Positions 60,990 to 64,000 of a stretch of DNA of 64,000 nucleotides are shown here, one piece after another. A model generated the notes under the pieces. That model was not told the DNA's origin. It saw only the letters and a program-made list of their open reading frames with translations, and made no database searches. This stretch comes from Undibacterium umbellatum (GTDB taxonomy: Bacteria > Pseudomonadota > Gammaproteobacteria > Burkholderiales > Burkholderiaceae_D), in NCBI RefSeq assembly GCF_014284125.1, contig NZ_JACOFX010000022.1, positions 1 through 64,000 of the forward strand. Direction: 5' to 3'. The translations under genes were made by a program, and so were the position numbers. Every line of letters begins with the position of its first letter. The first letter of the stretch is position 1.

Positions 60990-61748
60990 ATGCAAATTCA
61001 AAATCATGTATTTATTATTACTGGTGGTGCTTCCGGCCTGGGTGCGGCGACTGCAAGAATGATCGTTGCCAACGGCGGCAAGGTGGTGCTGGCCGATGTA
61101 CAGGTAGACGCCGGTGAGGCACTGGCGGCTGAGTTGGGTGGCAAGTTTGTCAAATGCGATGTGACTTCCGAGGCCGATGGCAAGGCTGTCGTTGAAGCCG
61201 CTGCTACTCTGGGTACGTTGCGTGGTCTGGTGAATTGCGCCGGTGTTGCACCGGCGATCAAGACGGTAGGCAAGGACGGCCCGCATCCATTGGACGTATT
61301 CCAGCGCGTGGTCAACATCAACCTGATTGGCACTTTCAATATGTGCCGTCTGGCAGCAGATGCGATGGGCAAGACCGAAGCTGCTGAACATGGTGAGCGC
61401 GGTGTCATCATCAACACAGCATCTGTTGCTGCCTATGACGGCCAGATTGGCCAGGCTGCCTATGCTTCTTCCAAAGCAGCGGTAGTTGGTTTGACCCTGC
61501 CTATGGCACGTGATTTGTCACGTAGCGGCATTCGCGTCATGACGATTGCTCCAGGCATCTTTGAAACCCCGATGTTGCTGGGCATGCCGCAAGAAGTACA
61601 GGATGCTTTGGGCAAAATGGTTCCGTTTCCTCCGCGTCTCGGTAAACCGGGTGAGTATGCGAATCTGGCCAAGGCGATTATTGAAAATGTGATGTTGAAT
61701 GGTGAAACCATCCGTTTAGATGGAGCCATACGCATGCAACCCAAGTGA
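60990..61748 (+). CDS. short-chain dehydrogenase, 3-hydroxyacyl-CoA dehydrogenase type-2-like
   Basis: A Rossmann-fold SDR of 252 residues from the ATG at 60990 (GGAGAG 7 bases upstream). NAD-binding TGGASGLGAA near 12, catalytic Ser in INTASVAAYDG near 139, and Tyr-Lys in YASSKAAV near 161. It most resembles the 3-hydroxyacyl-CoA / 3-hydroxy-2-methylbutyryl-CoA dehydrogenase group used in isoleucine and fatty-acid breakdown. A LiuR-type site upstream agrees. Its TGA stop is the start of copy B of the 123-bp palindrome. Confidence 0.9.
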   Translation: MQIQNHVFIITGGASGLGAATARMIVANGGKVVLADVQVDAGEALAAELGGKFVKCDVTSEADGKAVVEAAATLGTLRGLVNCAGVAPAIKTVGKDGPHPLDVFQRVVNINLIGTFNMCRLAADAMGKTEAAEHGERGVIINTASVAAYDGQIGQAAYASSKAAVVGLTLPMARDLSRSGIRVMTIAPGIFETPMLLGMPQEVQDALGKMVPFPPRLGKPGEYANLAKAIIENVMLNGETIRLDGAIRMQPK

Positions 61749-61867
61749 AACGTTGATAAAGCTACTGCGCGACGCAATTTTGAGCCTGCGATGCTCACCG
61801 TACTAAAGTACGGTTGCGCTTCTTAACTCAAACTTGCGTCGCTCGCTACGCTTTCTCAACGCTTCAT
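61745..61867. repeat. 123-bp stop-codon-associated palindromic element, copy B
   Basis: Same length as copy A at 2408-2530 and alignable without gaps. Outer arms GTGAAACGTTGA (61745-61756) and TCAACGCTTCAT (61856-61867); inner hairpin ACCGTAC (61797-61803) with GTACGGT (61808-61814). Relative to copy A at least two pairs in the outer stem and two in the inner stem changed on both sides. The TGA of the dehydrogenase gene is bases 2-4 of the left arm, exactly as in copy A. Confidence 0.85.
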
Positions 61868-61998
61868 GCGACAGTCGTGTGTAGAGAAGACAAAGCTACT
61901 ACGATTCAGTATGTTTAAGTATGGCTGTTGTATTTGTCGAGTCTGGACTTTTCACTGTGCCGTGCAGCATGACAAATTGCTAGGGGGCTACTACACTA

Positions 61999-62025
61999 GG
62001 GCAAATCTGGATTTGCCCTTTTTTT
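61999..62025 (+). terminator. terminator hairpin abutting the patatin start codon
   Basis: GGGCAAAT (61999-62006) pairs with ATTTGCCC (62011-62018) and seven T follow (62019-62025). The ATG of the next gene begins on the following base. It could end a short upstream transcript or act as an attenuator. From 61868 to 61998 no gene is visible. Confidence 0.75.
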
Positions 62026-63228
62026 ATGCCTACACAAACGAGTAATAACGCTGGAACAGGATTGATCTTGACGGGTGGTGGGGCGCGTGCGGCCTATCAG
62101 GTTGGGGTGCTTCACGAAATCTCGGCTATCCTTGTTGAGTCTGGCTGGCATCCTGCCAGCAATCCTTTTGGTATTATCTGCGGTACTTCGGCGGGGGCCA
62201 TCAATGCCACTTCGCTGGCCTGTGGGGCTGATCATTTTGCTGACGCAGTCGGGCGCATGCTGCACATATGGGAAAACTTTGAGGCGGCGCAAGTGTACCG
62301 GGCAGATTCGCTCGGTGTCATGCGTACCGGGGCGCGCTGGCTGACACTGTGGTCATTTGGCTGGCTGTTGAACAAGTGGCGCAAAGCACCGCCGAATTCA
62401 CTACTCGATAACTCCCCGCTCGAAGCGCTGTTGACCCGTATGCTGGACTTGGGTAGCCTGGATGCTGCATTCAGCAATGGCAGCCTGCATGCACTGGCGG
62501 TCACTGCATCTTCCTACACTGCTGGTCAGCATCTGACCTTTTACCAGACTCTGGCTGATGTCGAGCCCTGGGTCAGGAGTCAGCGCCTGGCGCAGCGCGA
62601 TTTTATCGGTGTCCAGCATTTGCTGGCGTCCTCTGCCATTCCCTTTATCTTCCCCGCCGTGCCGCTGAACTGGGGCGGGCGTATGGAATATTGCGGCGAT
62701 GGGTCCATGCGGCAGCTTGCGCCCATATCACCGGCCATCCACTTGGGGGCGCAAAAGGTATTGATTGTTGGTGCGGGTCGTCTGACTGAGCCGCCGAGTA
62801 TTAATACTGAAACTGCACGTTATCCCAGCCTGGCGCAAATTGCCGGCCATGCCTTGTCCAGTATCTTCCTCGATAGTCTTGCAGTGGATATTGAGAGACT
62901 GATGCGCATCAACAAGACCCTGTCCATGTTGCCACCAGAACTGCTGGAAAAAACTCCTTTGCGGCCAGTGGATTTGTTGGTCATCGCGCCTTCTGAAAGG
63001 CTGGATGAAATCGCCAGCCGTCATACAAATAGTCTGCCTCTGCCTGTACGTACAATGCTGGGTGGTATTGGAGCTACCGAAGCACGCGGTTCAGCACTGG
63101 CCTCCTATCTTTTGTTTGAATCCACCTATACCAAGGAGTTGATTGCTCTCGGGCGGCGCGATACCCGTGCCAGAATGGACGATGTCTTGCGTTTCTTCGG
63201 TGTTGATTGCTCAATACGAACTGCCTGA
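62026..63228 (+). CDS. patatin-like phospholipase family protein
   Basis: A lipid acyl hydrolase of 400 residues. Oxyanion loop TGGGARAAYQVGVL (16-29), nucleophile S55 in GTSAG, and the catalytic aspartate D224 in GDGS complete the patatin dyad. No signal peptide, so cytoplasmic or membrane-associated. The ATG at 62026 follows a terminator hairpin immediately and has no Shine-Dalgarno sequence; in-frame TTG codons 12 and more codons later could be the true start. Alternatives in function include RssA-like esterases. Confidence 0.88.
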   Translation: MPTQTSNNAGTGLILTGGGARAAYQVGVLHEISAILVESGWHPASNPFGIICGTSAGAINATSLACGADHFADAVGRMLHIWENFEAAQVYRADSLGVMRTGARWLTLWSFGWLLNKWRKAPPNSLLDNSPLEALLTRMLDLGSLDAAFSNGSLHALAVTASSYTAGQHLTFYQTLADVEPWVRSQRLAQRDFIGVQHLLASSAIPFIFPAVPLNWGGRMEYCGDGSMRQLAPISPAIHLGAQKVLIVGAGRLTEPPSINTETARYPSLAQIAGHALSSIFLDSLAVDIERLMRINKTLSMLPPELLEKTPLRPVDLLVIAPSERLDEIASRHTNSLPLPVRTMLGGIGATEARGSALASYLLFESTYTKELIALGRRDTRARMDDVLRFFGVDCSIRTA

Positions 63229-63377
63229 TTGCCAGGCAATAGCGGCTGCAGGAGTCCTTGCCTGAAACGTGAAACGAGCATGTGTATATACATTGTAACA
63301 TCTGCAACAATGGTTGATTCATCATCGACAAACCGTTAATCTATGCCGTGTTTTAGCGTGGGCTGATAGACAAAATA

Positions 63378-63755
63378 ATGATAAATCCAACATTTTTCAA
63401 GAAATGGCTGGTATTCCTGGCGCTTGCTTTTCTGGCTGTAAGCAGTTTTGCTAAAGACACTAAAGGTCTGGGCCAGATTGCTGTTGCCGAATTGCCTAAA
63501 GAAGCACAAACCACCTTGAAGTTGATTAAGCAAGGCGGGCCATTTCCTTATGAAAAGGATGGTGTGGTGTTCGGCAATTATGAGTCCAGGTTGCCAAAGA
63601 AAAAGCGCGGTTACTATCATGAATACACCGTAAAAACACCGCGCGCCCGTAATCGGGGCATGCGCCGCATCATTGCCGGAGCAGACCCGCAGACATCGGG
63701 TGAATACTATTACACCGAAGACCATTACGAGAGTTTTCGCAGAATTAAAGAGTAA
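63378..63755 (+). CDS. secreted barnase-type ribonuclease (N1/T1 family)
   Basis: An extracellular guanyl-preferring RNase of 125 residues with signal peptide (about 1-25, ending SFA). Family motifs: GGPFPYEKDGVVFGNYESRLP, catalytic E82 in YHEYTV, basic R96/R97 and H116 in TEDHYESF. Mature size of about 100 residues matches barnase. The following gene encodes a barstar-like inhibitor 2 bases after the stop, which is expected to protect the producer from RNase that remains in the cytoplasm. Confidence 0.9.
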   Translation: MINPTFFKKWLVFLALAFLAVSSFAKDTKGLGQIAVAELPKEAQTTLKLIKQGGPFPYEKDGVVFGNYESRLPKKKRGYYHEYTVKTPRARNRGMRRIIAGADPQTSGEYYYTEDHYESFRRIKE

Positions 63756-63757
63756 AT

Positions 63758-64000
63758 ATGATCTCAGCAATTGAGGGAGAAATGGAATTGTTGGCAACGG
63801 TAGCGCCTAACGTGGTGCAATCCATCCGTGCTTTCCGTGTGCCGGATCTGCAAGCAGAAGCGTCCCGGCTGGGTCAGCATTTTTTGTATGCCTATTGCCT
63901 GGAAGCGGCCACCAAACAGCAAGTGCTGGGCAAAATTGCCTTGTCTTTCGGTTTTCCCAGGCCTATGTGCCGTAATCTGGATGCATTGTCAGATTGCCTG
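63758..64000 (+). CDS. barstar-like RNase inhibitor, 5' part only
   Basis: The 81 codons visible read MISAIEGEMELLATVAP..., with LGQHFLYAYCLEAATKQQVL and IALSFGFPRPMCRNLDALSD, the barstar-family pattern; the gene runs off the window. It starts 2 bases after the RNase stop. ATG 63782 is an alternative start but has GGGAG too close. It is expected to bind and block the barnase-type RNase in the cytoplasm. Confidence 0.85.
   Translation, partial: MISAIEGEMELLATVAPNVVQSIRAFRVPDLQAEASRLGQHFLYAYCLEAATKQQVLGKIALSFGFPRPMCRNLDALSDCL

Overview
The window reads as chromosome of a betaproteobacterium, most likely Burkholderiales/Oxalobacteraceae. This is inferred from the exbB-exbD-lpxK-(Trm112)-kdsB-adk cluster, an H+-pumping pyrophosphatase, an Fe-type SodB and the general codon and base composition. 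I cannot name the species from sequence reading alone. Coding is dense and no tRNA, rRNA, CRISPR array or intact transposon was recognised.

Layout. (1) 0.6-3.8 kb: a TonB-ExbB-ExbD-ExbD energy-transduction set whose intergenic gaps are each filled by a different repeat element. (2) 4.1-13.7 kb: an amino-sugar locus with GlcNAc kinase, HutC-type regulator, NagA, SIS-type GlcN6P deaminase, then a tightly overlapping ABC importer (binding protein, two permeases, ATPase) with a cytoplasmic GH3 beta-N-acetylhexosaminidase. A second amino-sugar pair, an AmpG-like MFS carrier diverging from a NagX-like membrane protein, lies at 25.3-28.1 kb and shares candidate operator half-sites with the main locus. 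Together these suggest import of chito- or muro-oligosaccharides and conversion to fructose-6-phosphate. (3) 14.4-19.6 kb: one AT-rich, probably transferred gene for a 1723-residue nuclease-STAND-like NTPase-helical protein, a candidate stand-alone defence protein. (4) 19.6-31 kb: LysR/quinone oxidoreductase pair, DUF2306 membrane protein, a LytS/LytTR-type two-component system, a cupin, an HDOD protein, a lipoprotein with duplicated Ig-like domains and a decayed hydrolase/HEAT remnant. (5) 31.3-35.7 kb: a beta-propeller phytase translationally coupled to a TonB-dependent receptor, a plausible client of the TonB system. (6) 36-50.8 kb: degenerate GGDEF protein plus AraC regulator, an OmpR-type two-component system, secreted esterase, S9 peptidase with a charged insertion, AraC regulator, Asp/Glu racemase, DUF2785 protein, YtrA-like regulator with its ABC exporter, and an EamA transporter. 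(7) 51-64 kb: housekeeping genes (sodB, xseA, exbB, exbD, lpxK, kdsB, adk, hppA), a short-chain dehydrogenase, a patatin-like phospholipase and a secreted barnase-type RNase followed by a barstar-like inhibitor that runs off the edge.

The signals least explained by ordinary genes are: a roughly 0.85-kb gene-free block between xseA and exbB with about six degenerate direct repeats, each carrying a DnaA-box-like nonamer inside an inverted repeat; a 123-bp imperfect palindrome present twice, each copy starting inside the stop codon of the preceding gene and with compensatory base changes; and the large nuclease-NTPase gene.
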